The notes below the pieces were generated by a model that saw only the letters and a list, made by a program, of their open reading frames with translations, searched no databases and had not been told where the DNA came from. This document shows, one piece after another, positions 48,460 through 60,689 of a stretch of 64,000 nt of DNA. Source of the DNA: Combretum micranthum. Taxonomy: Eukaryota > Streptophyta > Magnoliopsida > Myrtales > Combretaceae. Where the stretch lies: positions 558,001-622,000 of the forward strand of contig JAMXBD010000634.1 of NCBI GenBank assembly GCA_024138025.1, read 5' to 3'. Each line of letters begins with the position of its first letter. The stretch's first letter is position 1. Made by a program: the position numbers and the translations under genes.

Positions 48460-51389
48460 TGTATATTGTAATCATTTAGCTAGTATTAATAACTATTATC
48501 AAGGAATATTTACTTTAAATATGACTAAATTGGGTAATAGGAAAATGTACCATAATGTTCAAAATAAAAGTGATGACACACATAATGATTTGGCAGAATT
48601 TACTTTTTCTACAAAGTGAGAAATTCAATAATTAGGGAAGTAAAATTTGCCAAATGAGGAAAATCTACAGAAATTATCTTTTAACCGCATGTCATATCAA
48701 AGGCATAATTTTAATTTAGATGGAAATTGAATAAACATATTAATAAATGTTGATTTTCAAAAGGCATGATACTATCTAGAATTAATTTAATAATTGACGT
48801 AGACATCCAATGCCATATTAGCTTGCGTGGGAGTCTTTACAAGACAGGGCCTCTACTCATCAATTTAATCGTCAAAATAAATTTAGTAATTGAAATATTA
48901 ATTATTTTAGTGATTCCATCATGATTGGGTATGGTGTGTGCTGTTGGATGGTGACGAGACTGGTCTCGTCAAAATTAATGGCAGGACTATATAATTTCCC
49001 TTGCTTACTTTCCTAGTGTTCAGGTTGTCCAAAATTTTGGTCCATTTAGGATTTTTATTTTTAGTTTTCTTCTAATTATTTTGTTTCCTTATTAAAAGGG
49101 TTAGACTATAAAATCCTACGAAATAGTTTGTTTTAGTTGTGAATCAATTATTCAAAATTTTACTTTCTTAAACAATTTTTTATAATTATTATTGCATCAG
49201 TTATTTTATTTTGTAATTTAGCACATGTTTTTGTGTTGCAACATGTGCACATTCCTTTAGTTAGTTTGGCTTGTTATTTTAGCAATAGCGCCAATTTCAG
49301 TGGCTTTATCAAACTCTCACATTTTCATTGATAGTGTGTACATGAAACAGATACAATGAGCATGACTGGAATTTTCCATATTCATTACTCATGCATGTTG
49401 GCTTGGGTGTTTGTTGTTGGCCACACCATAGTTAAACCTTTAACTAAAAATGTTGATGATGATTGAATTGATTATGGCATTCATTAATACTTTGTCTGAC
49501 TTATTGTAATGATATTGGTATTATATTTTTATCACCATTAGAATTGTATTCCATGTAACCTAGAATAAATCCTTATTTCTTTCCAACACTAAAGGAATTG
49601 CTAATTCTTATGAAAATTAATTATATTTAAAAAAAATACCCATAATTATAAAATTAAAAAAAAAAAAATTTCCTATCTAGTATCGTTACTTTCCAGTGAA
49701 CTAAACATAATATAAACAGTTCGTATGTAGTTGATTATATTTTGTATGATAATTTAGGTTGTTTGGAAGCATTTGTACATCCGTTTGTTTGATCTGTTTT
49801 TCAAGGAACTGAAAACACCTTGAACCTGAAGACTGGGAGCACAGATACCAAACATGCACATCCTTAATAGGCAAAACGATGTGGACACATGTGGACTAGT
49901 TATGGTATTGAAGTTATCTGCATGACAATTTCCCAAACTATAAAAAAAGAAAAGAAAGATAAAAAAAAAAAATATCACTTCAGTTTTTATTATATAGCCG
50001 CTAAATTGACTCATCTTTGAAAAATTTGCAATACATTAAAGCTTTTTGAACAATAAAGTAACAGATGGTTAACATAATTTTTAATTTTCGGCAGTCTGTT
50101 AGTATGATCGTAGTTTTAGATACTTAAATTTTAAAGTGTCGTTAGATTTTTTCATGACTCAATTAGGCAAGAGTACTTTTGGTTTTGTAATATTTTTCTC
50201 TATCAGATATATGCTTGAGCTATCAATTGAGAATCAGATCCATGGGACCCTACAATTTTTTTTTTTTTTTTTGGCCAAACCATGGGACCCTATATAGATA
50301 AGCATTAAATAATATGGGTTAATTAAAGTGTAATCACTTTCTATATAATTTGTCTTTAGCTTGAAAATATATATATAACTAAGTAATTAAAGTTGCACTC
50401 AATTGGAAAACAAAAGTGGACTACTCATAATAAAATTAATTTAATTTTTAAAACACTCCAATAATACATAGTTAAACAAATTTGTATTTAAGTTATTTCG
50501 TAAAACTTTTTGTAAAATTTCAATAAATGTGGAATGTAATTTTCACAGACCTAGAACTTTTTTACACGCTAATTCCATCCCTTATTTAATTTTATTATTT
50601 AATTATTCTTTTCCTCTCTTCTTGTCGGAACATAGTATAAAAGATCCAAAGTTTAAAACGACTTTATCTCGTCGAATGTTAAAAATCTTGCAAATGCTTG
50701 TACCTTTCGCCACTCAAAGAACAAGTACTTCCAGGAATTTGGACGAGTGTTGATGCCCCCTCATTAGATCTTATCGCTATTCCTCTTTCATCAAGCACAT
50801 GTCTTGTTAGTTTATTAGTGGCATGGAAAAAGTTATGACCAGTCGAAGAAAGCAAGAATATGCTAGTTCTAGTTTAAATATAATTTAAAGTTGTCGCACA
50901 TAAAATAAGCATAAACAATTACGATCTTTATAGACCTCACAATTTGGAGGAAATTGTGTATAATCCCCACCCATCGAAAATAAACTTCGTGTAGAATTCT
51001 CATTTAGTAAATGTAATTTGTATATAACTAACGTAAATTATTGTTATAAAATGCAATTTACCGATGTATAACTTTCGTTTTTTGTTAAATACTATTTATG
51101 AGTTGAGAATAGAATTGAATTTATTGGAGAGCACAGTATGATGAGAGTTGTAAGCTAAGCTAGGGGTAGTTAATATCTATCTTTGGTCTCTATTATGAAT
51201 CGGCATAACTAACAACTGTGTTTATTATAATCACAGAAACATATTATCATTCACTTATGAATGAATAGGTGTAGCCTCCAGACACGTTTAGTTTGAAAAT
51301 TTCCCACTCAACATTAGTATATAGTCTCAGCTAGAGATTATTTGTTGTTATATTCTCAATCAGTGTTTAAATTTTTTGCTAACACTTGC
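48460..51389. repeat. Intergenic; 48900-50760 duplicated at 58620-60240
   Basis: Shared in order with the second copy: TTGTGAATCAATTATTCAAA, ATAATTATTATTGCATCA, ACATGTGCACATTC, CTCACATTTTCATTGATA, GGGTGTTTGTTGTTG, TATATAATTTGTCT and AGAACAAGTACTTC. No gene was recognised. A 261-bp open frame at 49754-50014 is A+T-biased and has no counterpart in the copy. Confidence 0.65.
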
Positions 51390-51762
51390 ATCATGAGATT
51401 GAAAGTGTATGTCACCAATGGATACACCTCAAGAATGATACAAATATTTACCCTGGGCTAAGCTAGGTTACAATATTTCATTTCATGTCAAGCTAATATA
51501 ACACCTTTTGAGGTTGTTTATAACAGAAAACCACCTACTCTTCCTCTGTATGTACATAGCACATCAAAGTTGCAAGCTATTGAAATGGATTTTGAGGCAA
51601 GGGATGTTGTTTTGTCTTTTTTGAAAGACATTCTTTTACTAGCTCAAACTAGAATAAAAGAATGTGTAGATAACCATATAACTAAAGCCCATTTTTTTGA
51701 AGGAGATGAAGTTTTTGTCAAACTTCAACCATATAAGTAGACTTCAATGGCTCATGGTACTT
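51390..51762 (+). pseudogene. Gypsy D integrase remnant, part 1
   Basis: Plus-strand gypsy integrase core end: PWAKLGYNISFH, then (after a frameshift) TPFEVVYNRKPPTLPLYV. It continues with RIKECVDNHITKAHFFEGDE and VFVKLQPYK, the usual GDxVxVKLQPY block. A TGA at about 51436 and further frameshifts break it. It stops at AYH-like codons at 51767, where the copia element enters. Confidence 0.8.
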
Positions 51763-51767
51763 ATCAC

Positions 51768-52115
51768 TGTAAGGAATAAAGAAAGATGAAGATGAAAAAA
51801 ATAAAGATTGAAACACAAGACACAAAATTGTTTACCCAATTCGTCACGGATTGTGACTACGTCTGGGGGCGCTACTAAGCCAGGATTTTCACTGATTAAA
51901 ATGAGAGAGAGAGAATCACTGTTACATTACATTGATTGGTTATTTATATGAGAAGTAACCCTAATGATAATTTTACGTGAACTGCCTGAAATACCTTACA
52001 AAAAAAAATTTCATCAAGGGCGCTGCTCCTGTGCAACCCCCAACCAACTCTCCGAAGATTTAGATTGCCATGCTTGTGAAAAAAATATATAGTATTCAGG
52101 CTCCACAACCCAACA
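51768..52115 (-). repeat. 3' LTR of the copia element
   Basis: 348 bp. Relative to the other LTR it has a longer stretch at about 52015-52085, containing GGGCGCTGCTCCTGTGCAAC, or the other copy has a deletion there. Confidence 0.93.
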
Positions 52116-52204
52116 ATCTCCCACCTGGAGACTGAATCTCATGTAAGTAACTCCTCAATCTCTCATCAGTAACTTGGACCAAATGGTAGCGCCAAGACTT
52201 TTCT

Positions 52205-53834
52205 TCAAGTTCCAAGCCCAGTTGAAGCCATGCATAGCTTCAACTTCTCTAAGGTCACAACCTTAGTCAACATGTCAGCAGTATTCTTGCTCCCTTGAAT
52301 CTTCACTAGCTGCAAGATCTTTCTTTCCAAGAGATGTCGTATGTAATGATACTTCAACTTAATATACTTCGTTCTTGAATGAAATGTTGGATTCTTAGCC
52401 AAGAAAATAGCACTCTGACTGTCACTGTATAGGGTACCAATCTTATGCTTTTTCCCCAATTCACTTAAGAAATTCTGCAACCATACCATCCCTTTACTTT
52501 CCTCTGTCACTGCCACATACTCCGCTTCAGTAGTAGACAAGGCTATAATCTTCTGCAACTTAGAACCCCAACATATTGCTGTACCACCCAAAGTAAATAC
52601 ATACCCGGTCGTACTCCTTCTCTTATCTAGATCGCTGGACGCCAAATCTGCATCAACATATCCTGCTAACTCACAATCCTTGCCTTCAAAACACAAACTC
52701 CTATATGTAGTACCTCTCAAGTACCTAAGGATCCATTTTAGTGCTTCCCAATGCTATTTGCCCAGATCGCTCATAAAACGGTTAACGTCTCCCACTGCAT
52801 GCGCGATATCTGGTCTCGTACAAACCATGGCATACATAATGCTTCCAATCACTGAAGCATAGGGAATCTTCTTCATATGGGTTCGCTCCTCCTCACTCCT
52901 AGGTGACTCTTTGCTAGATAATTTAAACTGACTACCTAGCGGGACACTCACTAGCTTAGCATATATTAAACCGCTTTAATACTTTCTCGATGTACTCAAC
53001 CTGTGAAAGATACAACTTCCTTGCCTCTTTGTCTCGAATGATATGCATACCCAAAATTTGCTTAGCCTCTCCAAGTTCCTTCATAGCAAATTGCTCGAAC
53101 AACTGCTTCTTCAATTTACTCACTTCTCGAGCACTGGACCCTGCTATCAACATATCATCTACATATAGCAGTAGGATGATATAGCTTTGGTCAAATCTCT
53201 TGAAGTAGCAACAATGGTCGGCATTGCATCTGATAAAGTCAATTTCCTGCATAAACCCATCAAACTTCTTGTACCACTGTCTCGGAGCCTGTTTTAAGCC
53301 ATATAAGCTCTTCTTGAGCTTACACACAAGGTCGGTGTTAACCTCTAACAAGTATCCTTGTGGTTGCATCATGTATATATCTTCCTCCAAATCACCATGG
53401 AGGAAGGCTGTTTTTACATCCATTTGCTCCAATAACAAGTTCTCTACAACCACCATACTCAACACAATACGTATAGTGGTTAGCTTCACAACAGGAGTAA
53501 AAATGTCAGTATAGTCAATACCATGTCTCTGCTGAAACCCTTTCACAACCAGCCTTGCCTTGTAACACTTGCTTCCATCAACCTCCTACTTAATTCTATA
53601 GACCCATTTATTATGCAATGGTTTCTTGCCCTTTGGAAGCTCGACAAGTTCCCAAGCATCATTAGATATCAATGAGTCCATTTCATTATCCATCGCAAGC
53701 TTCCACTTGGCTCGATTCTGTCCCTTGCTAGCCTCTGCGTAACATTCAGGTTCACCACCATCAATTAACAACAGGTAATAACTAGACGGTGAATACCTGT
53801 TTGGTGAAGCACACACTTTGGTAGACCTCCACAA
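52205..53834 (-). pseudogene. Copia reverse transcriptase and RNase H
   Basis: The open blocks are 53586-53834 (KWKLAMDNEMDSLISNDAWE), 52956-53546 (KGFQQRHGIDYTDIFTPVVK, YGLKQAPRQWYKKFD, LLLYVDDMLIAGSS), 52754-52951 and 52205-52720 (RNase H: LAGYVDADLASSDLDKRRST, ALSTTEAEYVAV, LYSDSQSAIFLA, NTADMLTK). The YVDD active site and the RNase H acidic residues are intact. Breaks are a TAG after WVYRIK, a frameshift at about 52953 and a TAG after SDLGK. Confidence 0.93.
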
Positions 53835-53863
53835 TAGAGTTATGGGCCACGGTGTACTCTGCT

Positions 53864-54841
53864 CTACCTCAATAACAACCTCATCATTCTGAACAGCCTG
53901 CTCCCACCTGAGTTCGAAATGTCTAACTCAACAACCTGGGTACCTGCACTGTCAGAATCTGGTGCACCCAATCTGTCCTTGTACAAAAACTGCTCATTAA
54001 ATATGACATCTCGAATACGAATAACTTTCCGATTATGTTCATCCCAGAATCTATAACCAAACTCATCACCGCCATATCCAATAAACGTACACTTAACAGA
54101 TTTAGCATCTAATTTAGTTCTAGCAGCAGTATCAACATGAACATAAGCTACACAACCAAATACTCGAAGAAATGACAGGTTTACCTCTTTACCAATCCAA
54201 GCCTCCTCTGGTATGTCGTTCTTCAAGGGAGCCGATGGTCTTCTATTGATCAAGAAGGTAGCAGTGTCAACTGCATCTGCCTAAAACATCTTGGGTAACC
54301 GCACTTCAACCTCATGCACCTAGCACGTTCATTAAGTGTTCTGTTCATGCGTTCTGCAATGCCATTATGTTGAAGGGTTCCTGGCACAGTCTTTTCCATG
54401 CGAATACCATTATTAGCACAAAATTCTTTGAACTCACTGAGCTCATATTCACCACCATTATCAGATCTCAAACACTTCACTTTCAGGCCTGTTTCGACTT
54501 CTACAAGAGCTTTCCACTTTCTAAAGGTATTAAAAGAATCAGATTTATTTTTCAGAAAATAAACCCATACCTTTCTAGTGGAATCATCAATAAAAGTCAT
54601 GTAATATGATGCACCACCAAGAGATGTCGCTTGCTAGTCCCCATAAGTCACTGTGTACTAACTTCAGTTTCTGCTTTCTCAAAGTTCTACCAACCTTCAA
54701 GAAACTCACCCTCTTCTGTCTCCCGAGTACACACTGTTCACACAATCCGAATTTAGTTGTCTTGAGGTCTGGCAACTTTCCTTTTGAACATAGCTCCTTC
54801 ATCCCCTTCTCACTCATGTGACCTAGCCGGCAATGCCACAA
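53864..54841 (-). pseudogene. Copia integrase (frameshifted)
   Basis: Starts MWHCRLGHMSEKGMKELCSK, with the HHCC zinc motif (H in CRLGHMS; GLCEQCVLGRQ). The catalytic triad is visible as HSDLWG (first Asp), LRSDNGGEY (second Asp) and TLQHNGIAERMNRT (Glu). Frameshifts fall between the first Asp and MTFIDDSTRKVWVYFLKN (about 54600) and near 54250, after which the C-terminal part goes on as NRRPSAPLKNDIPEEAWIGK and RVFGCVAYVHV. Confidence 0.9.
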
Positions 54842-55260
54842 TCTGCATCATTGTTTGCTCCTGCAAGAGCAATACTATCCTTGGAATTTGCCGTCGTATA
54901 CAATGTACCCTCCTTCTTGCCTCCAACCACCACCATGGCTTCTTTTGTAATTTTCCAATTATTGCAGCCAAAGATTAAAGCATAACCTTCATCATCTAAC
55001 TGCCCAACCGAAAGTAAATTTCTCTTCAACCCAAGGATATGTCTTATGCCATACAACTGCAATACAGATCCATTCGGTGTTTTGATCTGAACATCTCCCT
55101 TCCCCATGATTTTCAGAGGTTTGTCATCAGCAAGATAGACCTTACCAAAATCACCAGAAGTATATCCTTCAATTAACTCTGCATCACTGCAAGAATGAAA
55201 TGATGCTCCAGAATCCAAAACCTATGATTCCAATGGACTACTCACGCTCAAAATTAATGC
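54823..55260 (-). pseudogene. Copia protease and pre-integrase region
   Basis: The retropepsin motif is LDSGASFHSCSDAELIEGY, with DSG intact, preceded by a TAG where W is normal. Next come VYLADDKPLKIMGKGDVQIK and the GAG-pre-integrase wording HILGLKRNLLSVGQLDDEGY. Cleavage would release the element's own proteins. Confidence 0.9.
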
Positions 55261-55329
55261 ATCTTTGATTTCATCTACTGTTGCGTTTGCCTCCTTCTTA
55301 TCCTTCGGTGCTGTGCACTGATTCTTGAA

Positions 55330-56057
55330 GTGACCATATTCCTAACAGTTCTAACACTTGATTTTACTCAAGTCCCTTTTCGATACAGTTCTTCCTCTGC
55401 TCCGACCTCTTGAATTCAATCTACCCCGATTCGTTTTCTTCGAATCAAATCTACCCCTATTTCTTGTGTTCAAAACTGACCCTGAAGTAATACCTGAATC
55501 CTTCCTGCGAATTTCTTCACTAATGATCAGATCTCTTACTTCATCAAATTTCAACTTCTCTTTCCCTATTGAAGCACTGACAGCTGTAACTGTTCCGCTC
55601 CAACTCTCCAGTAAGGAAGACATCAAAATTAGGGCTTGGACCTCATCATCGAAATCAATATCCACAGAGCTTAATTGGGCTGTGATCAAACTGAACTCGT
55701 TAAGATGATCGGCAACCACAGTATTCTCTGACATCTTTAGGTTGAAGAGACGCCGCATCAGGTGAACCTTGTTTGCTGCTGATGGCCTCTCGTACATCTC
55801 CAATAACGTCTCCAGCATCTCCTTAGTAGTTTTCGCTTTTGTTGTATGAAGCGCAACGTTCCTGGATAGAGACAAGCGAATCACGCTCATCGCTTTCCTA
55901 TCCAACAATTTCCAGTCTTCATCCTTCATGCCCTCTGGTTTCGTACCCAGAGGCTGATACAAATTTTTACTATACAGGTAATCCTCGATCTGCATCTTCC
56001 AAATCCGAAATCTACTCCGTCAAACTTTTCAATCGGTAATTTTCCATCACCCATCAT
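55330..56057 (-). pseudogene. Copia gag (UBN2-type) with frameshift and stops
   Basis: The probable start is MMGDGKLPIEKFDGVDF at 56057. A one-base loss near 56004 shifts the frame, and the rest is open from 55995: MQIEDYLYSKNLYQPLGTKP, with KTTKEMLETLLEMY and VADHLNEFSLITAQL typical of copia gag. The zinc knuckle at about 55335-55360 reads C-stop-NC-stop-EYGHFKNQ, so two TAG codons interrupt a CCHC motif whose ligands are mostly intact. Confidence 0.9.
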
Positions 56058-56076
56058 ATCTATCCCACCGAACCTT

Positions 56077-56088
56077 GCTCTAATACCA
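56077..56088 (-). other. Primer binding site of the copia element
   Basis: The minus strand TGGTATTAGAGC differs by one base from the complement of the initiator-Met tRNA end (TGGTATCAGAGC). It lies two bases inside the 5' LTR. Confidence 0.9.
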
Positions 56089-56090
56089 GT

Positions 56091-56392
56091 TGTAAGGAAT
56101 AAAGAAAAGACGAAGACGAAAAAAATAAAGATTGAAACGACAAAGACACAAAATTATTTACCCAGTTCGTCACGGATTGTGACTATGTCTAGGGGCGCTA
56201 CCAAGTCAGGATTTTCACTAATTAAAATGAGAGAGAAAGAGTCACTGTTACATTACATTGATTGGTTATTTATATGGGAAGTAACCCTAATGATAATTTT
56301 ACATGAACTGCTTGAAATACCCTTACAAAAAAAAAATTTCATTGCCGTACTCGTGGGAAAAGTGTACAGTATTCAGGCTTCACAACCCAACA
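56091..56392 (-). repeat. 5' LTR of the copia element
   Basis: 302 bp, TG to CA ends, aligned with the left copy except for a shorter segment near 56340. Confidence 0.93.
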
Positions 56393-56397
56393 ATCAC

Positions 56398-56683
56398 AAG
56401 TTATCTAAATGGCATTATGGTTCATTTCATATTTTAAAAAGGATTGGATAGTGTGCATATCAATTGGAGTTACCGGACTATGCTAAGTCACATGATGTTT
56501 TTCATATATGTTTTTTGAAATTAGCTCATGGACCATCTTTTAAACATCTTTCACTGCCAAAGGATGCCTATTGCAATCATCCTATCTTGACCCCACTATG
56601 TGTACTGGATTCTACAATTGTAATATAGGAGGGTATTGAGGTGGCTCAACTTCTTATTACGTGGTCTAGACTTTCACTTGAAG
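56398..56683 (+). pseudogene. Gypsy D integrase remnant, part 2 (after the copia insertion)
   Basis: Continues part 1: KLSKWHYGSFHILKRIG, a stop, then CAYQLELPDYAKSHDVFHI and CFLKLAHGP. This is the KLxxRYYGPFxIxxRIG and AYxLxLPxxxxIHPVFHVS region of gypsy integrase. The tail ILDSTIVI-stop-EGIEVAQLLI and TWSRLSLE resembles the start of a chromodomain. It ends at 56683, where an LTR-like sequence starts. Confidence 0.8.
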
Positions 56684-57600
56684 TGTCATACCCCAAAATG
56701 AAGACAAGCCATATCCAGCCTAGCTGTGAATAATACTTAAGCATTATACACAAAGCTATCAAAAAAGAAATCATTTTTTTGTGATTGTTTGCTAATAAAT
56801 TTTAACTTTTGAAATCATATAGTAAGATTTAGAAAACAATTGATTAAATAGTGGAAATTAAAGTTTTACTAATATTTTTCAAAAGAAGCTACTCTTATGG
56901 GTATATCATCATACATAATTACATATTAGTACCAACCATGGGTAATTCAAAAACAAGAAGAATTTAATCTCTCAAAACATTAAAGTAAGTCTAGTATATT
57001 AAATTACAAATCATAGGCTTCCAGATAAGCCTTTAACAAAGCACAAGATTGAAAAGTGAAAACAAAGTCTTAATTAAAACATAACATCAAAGGCCTTTTG
57101 GTCATATTCATCCCACTCGTCAAGAAAATCTTCAAAATTTGTCTCGTAACCCATTAATCATAAGCATAATCATCATGAGCATCATCACATGAAAAAAGGA
57201 ACAATAGTGAGTCAAAGCCCAATACGACAGTACATAAACACACAAAAAATGATCACACACACTTAACTAATGTAATGCAACAATCAATAAATTATCTTTT
57301 AAGTTTTAAGCGTAACTAAATAATAATGGATCACTCACACTCCAGATAACTCGCTTTTGGGAATCTGGGCGTTCTAAGTAGCAGCAACTACTTAGAGAGT
57401 TAATATAAGCAGGCCAAACACTTACACCCCCTATATGACCATCTAAAGTAATAGCTTCATCTAAGGTCTACAACCATTACACATCTCTACCAATCTCAAT
57501 CCATAATATAACAAGGCTCAATTGACCCCATTAATCGCGAGCCCTCCTGTTATAATCCTGGTGGTTTCTTCCATTTTCTCTAGGGGTTTCATGAGTAGGA
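56684..57600 (-). repeat. Fragment of the large-LTR family
   Basis: Starts TGTCATACCCCAAAATGAAG and aligns with 45558-46400: CATCCCACTCGTC (57107), AGTGAGTCAAAGCCCAATAC (57210), GGGAATCTGGGCGTTC (57360), then TAATAGCTTCAT. The distal part of the LTR was not found, so it is truncated near 57550-57600. Confidence 0.6.
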
Positions 57601-58619
57601 GGTGGTGCTATTTTCGTATGGATCTAAATCTATATGGAACGAAGTGTTTTTAGAGTTATTGTTAACTAGTGTTGTCTGGGTGAAAGAGAGGAAATGAAGC
57701 TGAAATTTTTTATATCTCCAAATGAAATTGGGGGTGTATTGTGTGTGTTATAGTTATGTTGTAAAAATTATTTTAGATTTTATTTACACATAATATTTAG
57801 CCAATTTGTATATTTTTGTGGTGAGAGTTGCTTTCTAGTGGTGAATTTATAGTGGCTGGGGGTTTAAGTTTGTCTAACAAGTGTCACTATCATGCATTTA
57901 ATGAAGGGAATGTTAGAGAATTTTGTAACTGCCATTTGCCCATAGATCTCCACCATATAAGTAGCTAAATTTTTAGGAAATTTAGAAGATCTCATGCATA
58001 GTAATTAAGCTAGATAATTATAATATATATAAGACAAATAATTTTACAATATTAGACAGTTATTAGTGAGTATACAAACGAATTTTTAATTAATTTTATG
58101 AAAATAATATTAAGAGTTATTTCTAATTTTCAAATATTGTAAAAGATAGTTTTAATTTAATATTTAGCATTATATAATTACACGATTAAGTAATATTAGG
58201 CTTTTTATGTACGCGATTAGGGTTTTCAAGCTCGATAGGCTAAACTAGGATTTTAGGCTCTAAAGAGAGAGAATTTTCTAACTTTTGCATTCATGCAGTT
58301 CAAATTCTCATTTGAGGTCTAGATTCATAGATATGAATCGATTTTTGATCTCATCGCTTATTTTCCAATCCTAATGGTTCTTATTCAAACTATCCCTTTT
58401 TTAGCCAATATGTTTTAGAAATTAACCGTTTCACTTTATCCTTAAAATGTAAAGTCATAGATATATAATTAGTAAGTTATGAATTCGTGTTGAGTGATCT
58501 TGTTTTTGATATCTTTTACTAGCTGAGTAAATTAATTGTTATTATATGATTCAATTGGAAAGATTTCTACACGTATTTTTGTGTTTACTATCTATTTTTC
58601 TAATGTCCATTTATGAAAT
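57601..58619. other. Intergenic, nothing recognised
   Basis: A+T-rich with no ORF or clear repeat. Possibly degraded LTR sequence. Confidence 0.3.
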
Positions 58620-60240
58620 TTTGTTTCTAATCACTGGTCTCATGATGAAAAACCTCGGGAGTTGTAGTTAGTCAAAGACTTTGGCCCATTTAAGATAAGT
58701 TTTCTTCTAATTTTGTTTTGTTTCGTAATTAAACTTTCAGGGTTTTAGACTTAAAAGAACTACGAGGCAGTTTGTTTTAGTTATGAATCAATTATTCAAA
58801 ATTTCACTCTCTTGAACAATGTTGTATAATTATTATTGCATCAATACATTTATTTTGTATTTTAGCACAGGTTTTGTGTTTTAACATGTGCACATTCTTT
58901 TAGTTAGTTTAGTTTGTTGTTTTAGTGGTAGTGCCAGTTTCAGTGGCAAAGTTCATAGATATACTGATAAGCAAGCTTTATACGATTTTATCAAGCTCTC
59001 ACATTTTCATTGATACTGTACGTGAATCAAATATAATGAGTATGATAGGAATTTTTCCTGTTAATTACTCATGGATGTCGGCGTGGGTGTTTGTTGTTGC
59101 CTACACCTTAATTAGCTCTTTAACTAAAAAGCTAACTTACTATTCCATTCCCTAACTTTATATTTAGTGATTCTAATGAAATTGGTATTCTATTTTTATT
59201 ATTATAAAATAATTATTTCCTTGTTTGGTTTTTAACAACATCTATTATGGGAATGTCTATTTCAAATAATGTGGAATTAATAAGGAATATTTATTTATTT
59301 CATTCACCAAAGGAATTATTTATTCCTTACCAAAGTATATATTTTCCTATAAAAATGTCTATAATCACAAAATAAAAGAGTTGCTATCCTTTTTTATTTT
59401 TTGTATTTATTTCATTTTAATAAACCAAATGTAAGATAAGTATATTGTACTTAGCTCATAACACAATAAGTTAAAATACCATTGTAATTTTTTTCTCTTA
59501 TCAGAAATGCTTGAACAATTAGTTGAGATTCAGTTGCATGAGACAATAAACAGGTAAGCATTAAATAAAATGGGTTATAATGTAACTACTTCCTATATAA
59601 TTTGTCTATAGCTTGAAAAAACAATATATATTGCTAAGTAATTTGAAAAATTGCACTCAATTGAAAAATAAAAGCAGATAGCTCATAATAAAATTAATTT
59701 TATTTTCAAAACACTCCTACAATACATAGTTAAATAAATTCGTATTTTTTTTTGGAAAAAAATGGTATTAAAGTTATTTCATAAAACTTTTGTAAATTTC
59801 AAAAAATGTGGAATGTAATTTTCACACACCCAAAAAAAAATTTTACACTCTAAATCCATCCCTTAATTTTTTTGTTTAAATGCTTTTTCATATAAGAAAA
59901 ATGTGATTATCCTTTCCATTATTTTTTTCCTCTCTTTTCTTGCACACATAGTACAAAACATTAAAAGTTTAGCCACTGTTTGGTTTCTTGCTGTGCCAAT
60001 GGTACGCGTCATTCCGGTTTGGTCTATTTGTTAAAAAATAAAATAGATAAAACAAATAAGTATTCTTACTTGTCAATATAAATATAGATAAGATATGAGG
60101 ATAAAGAGATATGGAAATAAGACAATCCAAACAAGTTTCACCCCGTTAAATGTTAAGGATATTGAAAAAACTTGTACTTTTCAGCGCTCAAAGAACAAGT
60201 ACTTCTAGGAATTTAGAGGAGTACTAGTGCCTCGTTATTA
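58620..60240. repeat. Second copy of the 48900-50760 segment
   Basis: Collinear with the first copy, with indels. It lacks the open frame seen at 49754-50014 and has its own insertions, for example near 58955. Confidence 0.65.
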
Positions 60241-60480
60241 GGAATGGTAAATGAGCCACGTCTTATCGTCCATGTGCTAAAGTTTGCGTGCTTTGCATGC
60301 TACATGCTTTTGTGTGCTTGGCCCATTCATGCTCACGTGTCGTGTTTCACATGCTTTTTTTTTTTTTTTTTTTTGCGTGCCATACCATGCTAGCCCATTT
60401 ATTCACGTGTTGTATTGCGTGCCTCCATGTACCAATTTGCATGCCTTCAATCGGGTCCATTTTCACACGGTTTATTCTAT
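60241..60480. repeat. GCATGC/CACGTG-rich block, hAT-like
   Basis: Repeated GCGTGCTTTGCATGC, GTGTGCTTGGCCCATTCATG and TCACGTGT motifs around a long poly-T (60354-60374). This resembles subterminal repeats of hAT-type elements. Apparent reading frames here are by-products. Confidence 0.35.
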
Positions 60481-60689
60481 TTTTTTATTATTTTTGACTT
60501 GCAGATTTTTTCTAATAGCTTTCAAAATTTTAATTAAACTAATTATTCAAATTAGTTACAAATAAATTATTGATTTCAACATTTAACATAAATAAAATTT
60601 AGACAATTATTGAAGTAATATTTTAAACTCTATTAATAATAACATGCATTACATTGTTATTTACATTGATAATAAAAAAAGTAATTAAG

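Larger units (their letters stand above)
51768..56392 (-). mobile_element. Ty1/copia element inserted in gypsy D, nearly complete
   Basis: Minus-strand element of 4.6 kb with LTRs TGTAAGGAATAAAG...CAACCCAACA and a perfect 5-bp target duplication ATCAC (51763-51767 and 56393-56397). Read on the minus strand: 5' LTR, initiator-Met primer site, gag, protease, integrase, reverse transcriptase, RNase H, polypurine tract (CAGGTGGGAGAT), 3' LTR. This order is diagnostic of copia. The LTRs are about 93-95% identical by eye where they align. A limited number of single-base lesions makes it the youngest large element here. It cannot encode an intact polyprotein. Confidence 0.95.

Noticed and set aside
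49754..50014. 86-residue minus-strand ORF with a hydrophobic segment
   Set aside because: The hydrophobic run comes from a poly-A/T stretch. The duplicated segment at 58.6-60.2 kb does not preserve it.
60284..60565. Overlapping plus-strand ORFs rich in Cys, His and Phe
   Set aside because: They arise from GCATGC/CACGTG repeats and a long poly-T, not from a coding gene.
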